The notes under the pieces: generated by a model
Databases searched by the model: none
What the model was told of the DNA's origin: nothing
What the model saw: only the letters and a program-made list of their open reading frames with translations
Source: Streptomyces collinus
GTDB lineage: Bacteria > Actinomycetota > Actinomycetes > Streptomycetales > Streptomycetaceae
Reading direction: 5' to 3'
Length of the DNA: 64,000 bases
NCBI RefSeq assembly: GCF_031348265.1
Contig: NZ_CP133771.1
Coordinates: 5,394,001-5,458,000 of the forward strand
Program-made: the position numbers and the translations under genes
In this document: positions 1-8,605 of the stretch, piece by piece
How the letters are laid out: every line of letters starts with the position of its first letter
Position numbering within the stretch: position 1 is the first letter of the stretch

Positions 1-423
1 GGGGGAGTACGCGAGGTGGAAGTCGCGCCCGGCGCGCAGACCGGAGCCCTCCTCCAGGAGCGGACGCAGGAATCCCTCAGTCGTCCCCGGGTACACGGGT
101 GACTCCAGGATCACTGTGGTGTGCGGGCGCAGATGGGCGGCCAGGGTGCGGGCGGCCGTCTCCAGCTGGCTCAGGTCGAGCCCGCCGTCCGCGCCCCGCG
201 GGGTCGGCGCGCAGATGACCGCGGTGCGTACCCGGCCGAGCTCGGCCGGGTCGGTGGTCGGCCGGAAGCCCCCCGCGAGCATCCGGCGCAGTTCGGCGGG
301 GCTGAGCGAGCCCGCCTCGGGTCCGGTCCGGTAGCCGATGGTGGGGATGCCGGCGGCGACGGCGGCCTGGGCCAGGGGCAGGCCGTACGTGCCGAGTCCG
401 ATGACGGCGAGATCTGCGGGCAT
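1..423 (-). CDS. Nucleotide-sugar (UDP-/GDP-sugar) dehydrogenase, N-terminal part
   Basis: The gene runs off the left edge; 141 codons from its ATG are visible. The N-terminus (MPADLAVIGLGTYGLPLAQA) is a Rossmann NAD-binding fold with a GxGxxG-like GLGTYG turn. It is followed by the VICAPTP segment and the LESPVYPGTTE strand, which are typical of the UDP-glucose/GDP-mannose dehydrogenase family (WecC/TuaD/UDP-ManNAc dehydrogenase type). These enzymes oxidise a sugar nucleotide to a uronic acid for cell-surface polysaccharide. The catalytic Cys and C-terminal domains lie outside the window, so the substrate cannot be told. It is divergent from glpD. Confidence 0.8.
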   Translation of the reverse strand, partial: MPADLAVIGLGTYGLPLAQAAVAAGIPTIGYRTGPEAGSLSPAELRRMLAGGFRPTTDPAELGRVRTAVICAPTPRGADGGLDLSQLETAARTLAAHLRPHTTVILESPVYPGTTEGFLRPLLEEGSGLRAGRDFHLAYSP

Positions 424-691
424 GGCGGCCGTCCTTCCCGATAGCCGAAGTGGGACAGGTGCGCAAGCCCTGTGGACAGAACGGGCGAGCGCAATGTCAG
501 ACTAGGAGTAAATATGACCGATATGCGGGATTGCCCGGCCGAGTTTCGGTGAGTGTTCCGTGAGCGTTGTCCACAGGCTGAGGGTCCGTGGTGGCTGAAG
601 TCGGGCAACCCGGTCAGAATCTGGGCAGGGGATACGGACGGGGTCTCACCCGACGGGTGCGGCCCGCGCGACCGATGAGCGGGAGGCAGCG
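424..691. promoter_or_regulatory. Divergent intergenic region with two DnaA-box-like 9-mers
   Basis: This 268-bp region separates the sugar dehydrogenase from glpD. It contains one exact Streptomyces-type DnaA box, TTGTCCACA, at 567-575. A one-mismatch copy lies in opposite orientation at 471-479 (TGTGGACAG). Both promoters must lie here. A GGGAGG Shine-Dalgarno at 681-686 precedes the GTG of glpD. Two boxes 88 bp apart are too few for an origin, so DnaA titration or DnaA-linked expression is the most that could be inferred. Confidence 0.4.
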
Positions 692-2398
692 GTGAGGACA
701 GCGACACTCGGACCGGCGCAGCGCGCCGAGTCACTCGCATCTATGGCCGAGCGCGAGCTGGACGTGCTGGTGGTGGGTGCAGGCGTGGTCGGTGCGGGCA
801 CCGCGCTCGACGCCGTGACGCGGGGCTTGTCCACCGGTCTGGTCGAAGCCCGTGACTGGGCGTCCGGCACCTCGAGCCGGTCCAGCAAGCTCATCCACGG
901 CGGCCTGCGCTATCTGGAGATGCTCGACTTCGCCCTCGTCCGCGAGGCCCTCAAGGAACGCGGCCTGCTGCTGGAGCGGCTCGCCCCGCACCTGGTGAAG
1001 CCCGTGCCGTTCCTCTATCCGTTGCAGCACAAAGGGTGGGAGCGGCTGTACGCCGGGTCGGGCGTCGCCATGTACGACGCCATGTCCATGGCGCGCGGGC
1101 ACGGCCGGGGCCTGCCGATGCACCGTCACCTGACGCGCTCTCACGCCCTGCGCGTGGCCCCCTGCTTGAAGAAGGACGCCCTGGTCGGGGCGTTGCAGTA
1201 CTACGACGCCCAGATGGACGACGCCCGGTATGTGACGAACCTGGTGCGCACGGCGGTGGCGTACGGCGCGAAGGCGGCCAACCGCGCCCGTGTGACGGGG
1301 TTCCTGCGCGAGGGTGAGCGGGTCGTCGGCGCGCGGGTGCAGGACGTCGAGGGGGGCGGTGAGTACGAGATCCGCGCCAAGCAGGTCGTCAACGCCACCG
1401 GCGTGTGGACGGACGACACCCAGGCGATGGTCGGGGAGCGCGGCCAGTTCCACGTCCGGGCGTCCAAGGGCATCCACCTGGTCGTCCCGCGCGACCGGAT
1501 CCATTCCACGACCGGGCTGATCCTGCGCACGGAGAAGTCCGTGCTGTTCGTCATCCCCTGGGGCCGGCACTGGATCGTCGGCACCACGGACACCGACTGG
1601 GACCTCGACAAGGCCCACCCCGCCGCCTCCAGCGCGGACATCGACTACCTGCTGGAACACGTGAACTCGGTGCTCTCGGTGCCGCTCACGAGGGACGACG
1701 TCCAAGGCGTGTACGCGGGCCTGCGGCCGCTGCTCGCCGGCGAGTCGGACGCCACCAGCAAGCTCTCGCGCGAGCACACCGTGGCGCATCCGGTGCCCGG
1801 GCTGGTCGTCGTGGCGGGCGGCAAGTACACGACGTACCGGGTCATGGCCAAGGACGCGGTGGACGCGGCGGTGCACGGGCTCGACATGCGCGTCGCCGAG
1901 TGCGTCACCGAGGACGTGCCGCTGCTGGGCGCCGAGGGCTACCGGGCGCTGTGGAACGCGCGGGCGCGGATCGCCGCCCGGACCGGACTCCACGTGGTGC
2001 GGGTCGAGCACCTGCTGAACCGCTACGGGACGATGACCGAGGAGCTGCTCGCGCTCATCGCGGAGGACTCGTCGCTGGGCGAGCCCCTGGCGGCGGCCGA
2101 CGACTACCTGCGCGCCGAGATCGTGTACGCGGCATCCCACGAGGGGGCGCGGCACCTGGACGACGTGCTGACGCGGCGGACGCGCATCTCGATCGAGACC
2201 TTCGACCGGGGCGCCCGCAGCGCACGCGACGCCGCCGAGCTGATGGCGCCCGTGCTGGGCTGGGACAAGGACCAGATCGAGCGCGAGGTCGAGCACTACC
2301 AGAAGCGGGTGGAGGCCGAGCGGGAGTCGCAGCGGCAGCCCGACGACCTGACGGCGGACGCGGCGCGGCTGGGGGCGCCGGACATCGTGCCGTTGTAG
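692..2398 (+). CDS. glpD: Aerobic glycerol-3-phosphate dehydrogenase
   Basis: This is a 568-residue FAD-dependent, membrane-associated dehydrogenase that oxidises sn-glycerol 3-phosphate to dihydroxyacetone phosphate and feeds electrons to quinone. The N-terminal dinucleotide-binding motif VVGAGVVGAGTALDA (about residues 26-40) is followed by the family signature SSRSSKLIHGGLRYLE (about 62-77). GVYAGLRPLL and the VVVAGGKYTTYR segment are also typical of GlpD. Length is normal for the family. The GTG start at 692 was chosen because GGGAGG lies just upstream; ATG at 743 is an internal alternative. No glpF or glpK is adjacent, so this is a stand-alone copy. Confidence 0.95.
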   Translation: MRTATLGPAQRAESLASMAERELDVLVVGAGVVGAGTALDAVTRGLSTGLVEARDWASGTSSRSSKLIHGGLRYLEMLDFALVREALKERGLLLERLAPHLVKPVPFLYPLQHKGWERLYAGSGVAMYDAMSMARGHGRGLPMHRHLTRSHALRVAPCLKKDALVGALQYYDAQMDDARYVTNLVRTAVAYGAKAANRARVTGFLREGERVVGARVQDVEGGGEYEIRAKQVVNATGVWTDDTQAMVGERGQFHVRASKGIHLVVPRDRIHSTTGLILRTEKSVLFVIPWGRHWIVGTTDTDWDLDKAHPAASSADIDYLLEHVNSVLSVPLTRDDVQGVYAGLRPLLAGESDATSKLSREHTVAHPVPGLVVVAGGKYTTYRVMAKDAVDAAVHGLDMRVAECVTEDVPLLGAEGYRALWNARARIAARTGLHVVRVEHLLNRYGTMTEELLALIAEDSSLGEPLAAADDYLRAEIVYAASHEGARHLDDVLTRRTRISIETFDRGARSARDAAELMAPVLGWDKDQIEREVEHYQKRVEAERESQRQPDDLTADAARLGAPDIVPL

Positions 2399-2413
2399 AC
2401 ACCGCACGTCTCC

Positions 2414-2432
2414 GGACGGGGCGGCGCCCCTC
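2414..2432. terminator. Small GC hairpin after glpD
   Basis: A short inverted repeat, GGGGC-ggc-GCCCC, lies about 20 bp after the glpD stop and between convergent genes. It has no T-tract, so it is only a weak terminator candidate. Confidence 0.3.
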
Positions 2433-2486
2433 GTATCACCCGAACGAGTGTCGGGAAATGGGATCTCCGTTCGGAATCGGGTCGTT

Positions 2487-3530
2487 CTACGAGGTGCGGG
2501 GGCAGAACTCGGCAGTGAGTAAGGCGGGTTCGAGACCGGGATCTGCGATCGCGTCCGTGTTCACGCGGAAGGTGAGGACACGCCGGCCGTCGACGGTGGC
2601 TGCGGTGCGCACGTAGCTGCCGGATATGTGCCCGTTGTGCCCCCACACCGTCGTGCCGCACGGAAGTTTCTCGGGAAACAGCCCCATGCCGTACGCGCCG
2701 TGTGCGGCACGGGTGTCGAGCATCTCGCGCAGCCAGTGCGGGGGCAGCAGCCGGCCGCCGAGCAGGGCCCCGTAGAAGCGGTCCAGATCGGCCAGTGTGG
2801 ACACCAACTCGCCCGCGGCTCCGGCCACCCGCGGGTCGAGTTCGGTGACGTCGGTTCCGTCGGCGGCGTAGGCACGGCCGTGCGGAGTGGGCAGCGAGGT
2901 GCGGGATCCGGGGAAGGAGGTGCCCGTCAGGCGCAGGGGGGTGATGATGCGGCGCTCGGCTTCGGTGGCGTACGAGTGGCCGGTGGTCTGCTGGATGACC
3001 AAACCCAGCAGGACGTAGTTGGTGTTCGAGTAGGCGAACCGGCCGTGTTCGCCCGGGGGGTGGGTGAGAGCGATGTCCAGGGACTGACGGGGGGTGACGG
3101 GCGCGGTTCCGTCGGTGTCCGTGGTGAAGTCGTGCAGTCCGCTGGTGTGGGTGAGCAGGGAGCGCAGGGTCAGCGCGCGGCCGTCGTTGCCTGCTCCTCG
3201 CACCAGACCCGGCAGGTGCTGCTCCACCGTGTCGGACAGCGACAGCCGATGCTCGGCGGCCAGTTGCAGCACGACCGTCGCGATGAACGTCTTCGTGATG
3301 CTTCCGGCGCGGAAATGGTCCTGCCGGGAGATGCCCGGTCCGGTGCCGGCATAGCGGGTCGTGGCGCCCTCCCGGGCCAGCAGGGCCGCGGCCGGGGCCC
3401 TGCCCTGGGTCACCAGCAGTGGCAGCACCGCGTCGGTGGGCGGCATCGAGAGGGCGGAGGAGTCCGCCGGCATCAGACCGAACAGGGCGGCGGCCACCGG
3501 CAGTGCCAGCAATGTCCTAAACGGCGGCAT
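2487..3530 (-). CDS. Secreted serine hydrolase / D-alanyl-D-alanine carboxypeptidase-like (beta-lactamase class C family)
   Basis: 347 residues. The N-terminus MPPFRTLLALPVAAALFGL is a Sec signal peptide, and the ATG is preceded by a strong GGAGG. The three penicillin-binding motifs are present: SITK (SxxK nucleophile and base), YSNTN (YxN) and WGHNGHISG in the KTG-equivalent place. The fold is therefore the serine beta-lactamase/DD-peptidase superfamily, class C/EstB/R61 type. It probably acts on extracytoplasmic peptidoglycan stems or an ester or peptide substrate; which one cannot be decided. It is transcribed divergently from the kinase cluster, which suits a cell-wall role but does not prove one. 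Confidence 0.85.
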   Translation of the reverse strand: MPPFRTLLALPVAAALFGLMPADSSALSMPPTDAVLPLLVTQGRAPAAALLAREGATTRYAGTGPGISRQDHFRAGSITKTFIATVVLQLAAEHRLSLSDTVEQHLPGLVRGAGNDGRALTLRSLLTHTSGLHDFTTDTDGTAPVTPRQSLDIALTHPPGEHGRFAYSNTNYVLLGLVIQQTTGHSYATEAERRIITPLRLTGTSFPGSRTSLPTPHGRAYAADGTDVTELDPRVAGAAGELVSTLADLDRFYGALLGGRLLPPHWLREMLDTRAAHGAYGMGLFPEKLPCGTTVWGHNGHISGSYVRTAATVDGRRVLTFRVNTDAIADPGLEPALLTAEFCPRTS

Positions 3531-3701
3531 ACGGTCTCCTCCCTGATCAGGGCCCATCATGCAAGGCCGCGCGGGGCAGGCCGCACCCGGGTTGCCGGGG
3601 GGCGGGCCCGCGGGTGCTCGCCAGGGGGCCCCTGGGCGCCGGGCACTTGTCGGGTGAGAGACAATGGAGGCTCTGTCAGGGCGGGTTGTATGAGGGGACG
3701 C

Positions 3702-5774
3702 ATGTCGGAGGCGGAGCGGGCGGGCACATCTCGTCAGGACACTCGTCAGGACAACAGGGAGCGTCTCCTCGCGGGGCGTTACCGGCTGGGCAAGGTGCTC
3801 GGTCGGGGAGGCATGGGCACGGTGTGGCGGGCCCAGGACGAGACCCTCGGGCGGACGGTCGCCGTCAAGGAGCTGCGGTTCCCGTCGAACATCGACGAGG
3901 AGGAGAAGCGGCGGCTGATCACGCGGACGCTGCGCGAGGCCAAGGCGATCGCGCGGATCCGCAACAACAGCGCCGTGACGGTCTTCGACGTCGTCCAGGA
4001 GGACGACCGGCCCTGGATCGTGATGGAGCTCGTCGAGGGCAAGTCGCTCGCCGAGGTCATCCGGGAGGACGGTCTCCTCGAACCGAAGCGCGCCGCCGAG
4101 GTCGGGCTCGCCGTCCTCGACGTGCTGCGGTCCGCCCACCGCGAGGGCATCCTGCACCGTGACGTGAAGCCGTCGAACGTGCTGATCGCCGAGGACGGCC
4201 GGGTCGTGCTCACCGACTTCGGCATCGCCCAGGTCGAGGGCGACCCGTCCATCACCTCGACCGGCATGCTCGTCGGCGCGCCCTCCTACATCTCCCCGGA
4301 GCGGGCGCGCGGGCACAAGCCGGGCCCGGCGGCCGACCTGTGGTCCCTCGGCGGGCTGCTGTACGCGGCGGTGGAGGGCGCTCCGCCGTACGACAAGGGG
4401 TCGGCCATAGCGACCCTCACGGCCGTGATGACCGAGCCGCTGGAGGAGCCGAAGAACGCGGGGCCGCTGAAGGACGTCATCCACGGGCTGCTCACGAAGG
4501 ACCCCGCGCAGCGGCTGGACGACGCGGGCGCCCGGGCGATGCTGAACTCGGTCCTGCGCGCGCCCGAGACGGCCGAGCCGGAGCCGCTGGACGCGACGAA
4601 GGTCGTGCCGCTGCCGGCGCAGCCGGACAGGTCCTCGGGCAAGGGCGGTTCGACCGGCTCCGGGAGCAAGCGGGGCGAGGAGGCCGGGGAGCGGTTGCGC
4701 GGGGCGCTGCGCTCCGTGCGCAAGGCCGCCGTGGGGACGGCTGCCGCGGGATCGGCCGCCAGTGCCACGTCAGGGGATAAGTCCGGGGCCGCCAAGGGTT
4801 CTTCCCCGGCGGCGGGCACGGCCTCCGCGGAGCCGGACGGCGGTGCGGGCCGGGGCGGGGCCGCGGGTGGGTCCGGGGCGCAGTCGGGCTCGGCGGCCGC
4901 CGGTGCCGGTGTGGGTGCCGGTGAGCGGAGTGGGCCGGAGACGAAGACGGCGTCCGGGGGGCGGAGCTCGGGATGGCCCGTCATGCCGCCGCCGGACCTG
5001 CCGCCGCGGCCGGTGCCCCGGGCGCCGCTCACCGACGTGGTGCCGCGGCGGACCCTGATGATCATCGCGCTGGTCGTGGTGCTCGCCGTGATCGGCACCG
5101 TGCTCGCGATCGCGTTCAGCGGTGACGGCAAGGACGCGAAGGGTGCCTCCGGTGAGGGCGGCGGGAAGACCGTCGCGACGGCGTCGAGCAGCGGTGACAC
5201 CAAGGGCGACGACGCCGACGGCACGCGCACGGACGGCGGGGAGACCCAGCCCACCCCGTCCGGGCCCGCCTCGAACAGCACGCCGAGCGGCGGGGCGAAC
5301 GGTTCCTCGGGCGAGGGCGGCACCGGCGGCGGGAAGGGCACCGCAGCGGAGTCGACTCACCAGGGCGACCAGGGGTACTCGATCGGTCTGCCGAAGGGGT
5401 GGAAGTACCGGTCCACGGGTGCGGCGGGCGACCGCTTCACCGGGCCCGACGGGCAGAAGCTGCTCATCGCCTGGACGTCCACGCCCAAGGGCGACCCGGT
5501 GGCGGACTGGAAGAACCAGGAACGCTTCATGGTGCGCGCGCAGTACAAGAAGATCCGCATAGAGAAGGTGGACTACCGCGACTGGAACACGGCCGACTGG
5601 GAGTTCACCTACACGGACGGCGGCACCAAGTACCGGACGATCGACCGGGGTTTCGTGGTCGACGACCGGCAGGGGTACGCGCTGATGTACACGGCGAAGG
5701 CGGCCGGCTGGGACGACGCGTCGCGCAAGGAGACCTGGCGGACGCTGACGAAGACCTTCGAACCCAAGTCCTGA
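3702..5774 (+). CDS. Membrane Ser/Thr protein kinase 1 of the cluster (Hanks type) with extracytoplasmic domain
   Basis: 690 residues from ATG 3702 (an in-frame ATG at 3690 is possible). The cytoplasmic kinase domain is about residues 27-285. The glycine loop is GRGGMGTV, the VAVK lysine is near 56, HRDVKPSN begins at 152 and DFG at 172, so it should be active. A long Gly/Ser/Ala-rich linker leads to one TM helix (about 451-472). After an acidic, low-complexity stretch there is a C-terminal outside domain of about 130 residues, beginning GYSIGLPKGW and ending FEPKS, which recurs in other members of this array and may be a sensor. First gene of a six-gene same-strand kinase array, with about 150 bp before the next gene. 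Confidence 0.93.
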   Translation: MSEAERAGTSRQDTRQDNRERLLAGRYRLGKVLGRGGMGTVWRAQDETLGRTVAVKELRFPSNIDEEEKRRLITRTLREAKAIARIRNNSAVTVFDVVQEDDRPWIVMELVEGKSLAEVIREDGLLEPKRAAEVGLAVLDVLRSAHREGILHRDVKPSNVLIAEDGRVVLTDFGIAQVEGDPSITSTGMLVGAPSYISPERARGHKPGPAADLWSLGGLLYAAVEGAPPYDKGSAIATLTAVMTEPLEEPKNAGPLKDVIHGLLTKDPAQRLDDAGARAMLNSVLRAPETAEPEPLDATKVVPLPAQPDRSSGKGGSTGSGSKRGEEAGERLRGALRSVRKAAVGTAAAGSAASATSGDKSGAAKGSSPAAGTASAEPDGGAGRGGAAGGSGAQSGSAAAGAGVGAGERSGPETKTASGGRSSGWPVMPPPDLPPRPVPRAPLTDVVPRRTLMIIALVVVLAVIGTVLAIAFSGDGKDAKGASGEGGGKTVATASSSGDTKGDDADGTRTDGGETQPTPSGPASNSTPSGGANGSSGEGGTGGGKGTAAESTHQGDQGYSIGLPKGWKYRSTGAAGDRFTGPDGQKLLIAWTSTPKGDPVADWKNQERFMVRAQYKKIRIEKVDYRDWNTADWEFTYTDGGTKYRTIDRGFVVDDRQGYALMYTAKAAGWDDASRKETWRTLTKTFEPKS

Positions 5775-5927
5775 GCATGAGGCGCCCCGGGTTTGGGGAG
5801 TGAGATCTGGCATCCCCGCATTGCGGGTTGCCTGCGGCACGTATCGTAAATGTTTGCGGACCGTGCGCAGCCGAAACGGACCGCGGGGCGAACGGATGTG
5901 ACCGAACGGGCTGCCGGGGGAGGCAAC

Positions 5928-8447
5928 GTGGACGACTACGCGGGCCGGGTGCTCGCCGACCGCTACCGCCTGCCGCTGCCGCCGTCCGACGAGTACGAAC
6001 TCACCGAGACCCGGGCCTTCGACACCTACAGCGGGCAGGAAGTCCTGGTCCGTCAGGTGCCGTTGCCCGAGGTGGTCGAGGCCGAGGTCCTCGACGCGGA
6101 GGGGCTGCCCGACGGTTTCACGGCGCGTGACGGTGGTGCGCGGCGTTCCGGCGCCCGCGCGGGCACCCGGCGGCCCACGGACCCGGTGGTGCGGCGCGCG
6201 GTCGAGGCGGCGCAGGCCGCGGCGGCCATTCCCGACCACCCCCGGCTCGACCAGGTCTTCGACGTGTTCGCCGAGGGCGGTTCGCTGTGGATCGTCAGCG
6301 AGCTGGTGGCCGCGCGCCCGCTGGCGGCGCTGCTCGCCGAGAAGCCGCTGACGCCCTACCGGGCGGCCGAGGTGGCCTCCGACGTCCTGATGGCCCTTCG
6401 GGTGCTGCACGCGCACGGCTGGGTGCACCGGAACATCACCGCGCGGACGGTGCTCGTCTGCGACGACGGCCGGGTGATGCTGACCGGGCTGGCGGTGGGC
6501 GCGGCGGAAGAGGCCCTGTGCGGGTACGACCCGGTTCCGGAACCGCCCTTCGAGGAGTCAGGGCAGCGGCCGGGACACGAGGGTGGCGCGGGGCCGGTCA
6601 ACGGCGCGGGCGGTCCGGGGGGTCCGGGGCCTGCAGGTGGCATCGGTGGCGCGGGTGATCCCGAGGCCGCGCGGCGCGCCGCCATAGAGGCCCGGGAGGC
6701 CAGGGGACTGCCCTCGGCAGAGGGCGAGACCACGGGTGGCGGCCCGGTCGTACCGGCGCGCGGACCGGTGGAGGAGAGCGGAGACCCCCGGGCGGCGCGT
6801 GCCGGGGCGATCGCGGCCTACCGGGCCGGTGCCCGGGCTGCCGCACGGGTGCAGGAGGCGCAGCAGGGCGGGCGTGCGGCCCTGCCCGGAGCCCGCCCCG
6901 CACCGGACGGCGGGACGGCGCCCTACGGCAACGGGCCGGCGCAGTCCCCGTACATCCCCGGGCAGGGCAGCGCCCCCGGGGCCGTACCGCCCGGACGGAT
7001 CGCGGACCCTTACGGCGTGGGCGGAAATCCACGGACCACGGCATGGCACGGCGCCACGCCCCGCGGCACCACCGGCGGAGCGCCGGTGCCGCAGAGCCGG
7101 GAGCAGGCGGCGCTCCCTCCGGCTCCGGACACCGCCGCCCACGGCGAGCCCACCCGCTGGGACGACCTGGCCGCCGACACCCCCGCCCCCCGGCGCGGCC
7201 CGGCCACGGCGCTGGCCGCCGAGCGGGCGCGGCAGGCGCGGATGGCCGTGGTCGGGCCCGTCACGGAACGCTGGGCACCGGAACAGGCCGGCCCCGTGCA
7301 CGAGAACTGGCAGTTGGCAGCGCCGATCGGTCCCGCGACCGACCTGTGGGCGCTCGGCGCGCTGCTCTTCAGGGCCGTGCAGGGGCACGCGCCCTACCCG
7401 GAGGAGTCGACGGCCGAGCTGGTGCAGATGGTGTGCGCGGAACCGCCCGCGTACGCCGAGGAGTGCGGGCCGCTGCGGCCGGTCGTGGAGTCGCTGCTGC
7501 GGCAGGACCCCACCGAGCGCCTCGACTTCGAGGAAGTACGCGGCTGGCTGCGCTCGCTGGTGCGCTCGGCGCCCGAGCCGGAGGCCGGGGTGCACGTCGT
7601 CCCCGCGCCGCCCGTGGACGCCCGCCGGCTGCCCGTCGTACGGCGCCGGGGCGAGCTCGTGCGCAGGCGGAAGGCCGGGCTGCCCGCACATCACGGGCGG
7701 CACAAACGGGCCCGTAAGGAATCCGGTTCGCCGCATCGCCTCGGCCGCACCCTGCTCGTGCTGGTCCTGCTCGCGATGGCCGCGGCGATCGCCTACGCCA
7801 TGCTCTTCATGCCCAAGTCGGGGACCGACGGCGGGGACGGCGCCGACCGTACCGGTGCCGCCGGTGAGGTCAGCCAGGCGCCCGAGCCGGACGCCAGCAG
7901 CGAGCCCCGGCCCGACCAGACGTCCCCCGAGCCGGAGAAGAGCCCCAAGTCGTCGGCCGACACCACCGAGACGCAGACCACCGGCCCGGACGTCGCCGAC
8001 GGCTTCGCCCTGCGCAAGGACTCGGCGGGCTTCCAGGTCGCCGTCGCCCAGGGCTGGGACCGCACCCCGCGGAGCGGCAGCGGACAGGTCGTCTACTCCA
8101 AGGGCGACTTCGAGCTCATCGTCGTCGCGGGACGGGACAGCGCGTCGGAGTACGGCGACGACCCGATGGCCTACCAGCGGGAGAGGGAGCGCGAGCTGCA
8201 GCCGTACCGCGACTCCAGCTGGGCCACCTCCACCGGGCTGAAGACGATCGAGGTGGGCGGACGGACCATGGCCGAGGGCCAGTTCACCTGGACCGGCGGC
8301 GACGGGGGCGAACTGTACGTCCGCAACCTCGCGATGCTGGTCGACGGGCGCTACCACGTGGTCCAGGTGCGCGGCCCGGAGTCCGAACGGGACGAGGTGA
8401 CGCGGCTGTACGAGCAGGCGGCTGCCACGTACAAGGTGACGGGCTGA
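5928..8447 (+). CDS. Membrane pseudokinase, kinase-like protein 2 of the cluster
   Basis: 839 residues from GTG 5928, chosen because GGGGGAGG sits 4 nt upstream; GTG 5898 is possible. The kinase fold is recognisable (DRYRL start; TDLWALGALLFRAVQGHAPY; a final LRQDPTERLDFEEV helix). The active site is gone: the VAIK lysine is Arg42 (VLVR), HRD is H167-R168-N169, and DFG is T186-G187-L188. A Pro/Gly/Ala-rich insertion of roughly 250 residues separates the N- and C-lobe sequence blocks. One TM helix lies near 608-628. The outside C-terminal domain (FALRKDSAGFQVAVAQGW...) resembles those of the sibling kinases. Probably a scaffold or allosteric partner rather than an enzyme. Confidence 0.88.
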   Translation: MDDYAGRVLADRYRLPLPPSDEYELTETRAFDTYSGQEVLVRQVPLPEVVEAEVLDAEGLPDGFTARDGGARRSGARAGTRRPTDPVVRRAVEAAQAAAAIPDHPRLDQVFDVFAEGGSLWIVSELVAARPLAALLAEKPLTPYRAAEVASDVLMALRVLHAHGWVHRNITARTVLVCDDGRVMLTGLAVGAAEEALCGYDPVPEPPFEESGQRPGHEGGAGPVNGAGGPGGPGPAGGIGGAGDPEAARRAAIEAREARGLPSAEGETTGGGPVVPARGPVEESGDPRAARAGAIAAYRAGARAAARVQEAQQGGRAALPGARPAPDGGTAPYGNGPAQSPYIPGQGSAPGAVPPGRIADPYGVGGNPRTTAWHGATPRGTTGGAPVPQSREQAALPPAPDTAAHGEPTRWDDLAADTPAPRRGPATALAAERARQARMAVVGPVTERWAPEQAGPVHENWQLAAPIGPATDLWALGALLFRAVQGHAPYPEESTAELVQMVCAEPPAYAEECGPLRPVVESLLRQDPTERLDFEEVRGWLRSLVRSAPEPEAGVHVVPAPPVDARRLPVVRRRGELVRRRKAGLPAHHGRHKRARKESGSPHRLGRTLLVLVLLAMAAAIAYAMLFMPKSGTDGGDGADRTGAAGEVSQAPEPDASSEPRPDQTSPEPEKSPKSSADTTETQTTGPDVADGFALRKDSAGFQVAVAQGWDRTPRSGSGQVVYSKGDFELIVVAGRDSASEYGDDPMAYQRERERELQPYRDSSWATSTGLKTIEVGGRTMAEGQFTWTGGDGGELYVRNLAMLVDGRYHVVQVRGPESERDEVTRLYEQAAATYKVTG

Positions 8448-8605
8448 GCGACCGGCGCGCCGCCTGTACGCCGCGGTTCACCCTCTGGTTGCCTCCCGTC
8501 CCGGCAGTCGACAACCGTCACAGTGCGGTCACCGTGGTACCCCGCTTGTTCCCAGGGTGAGGGCGGGTCCTTACGCTGACCCTGTCAAGACCATTGCGGG
8601 GCAAC

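Noticed and set aside
567-575. Replication origin near glpD
   Set aside because: Only two DnaA-box-like 9-mers and no dnaA, dnaN or AT-rich unwinding region; Streptomyces oriC has many boxes.
3640-3670. DNA-damage-type promoter before kinase 1 (TTGTCGGGT...)
   Set aside because: The extended -35 mismatches at two key positions and no TANNNT follows after eight bases.
2628-3701. A 5' extension of kinase 1 by about 358 codons
   Set aside because: The extension is antisense to the serine hydrolase, whose motifs, signal peptide and Shine-Dalgarno are clear; its translation looks like a shadow frame.
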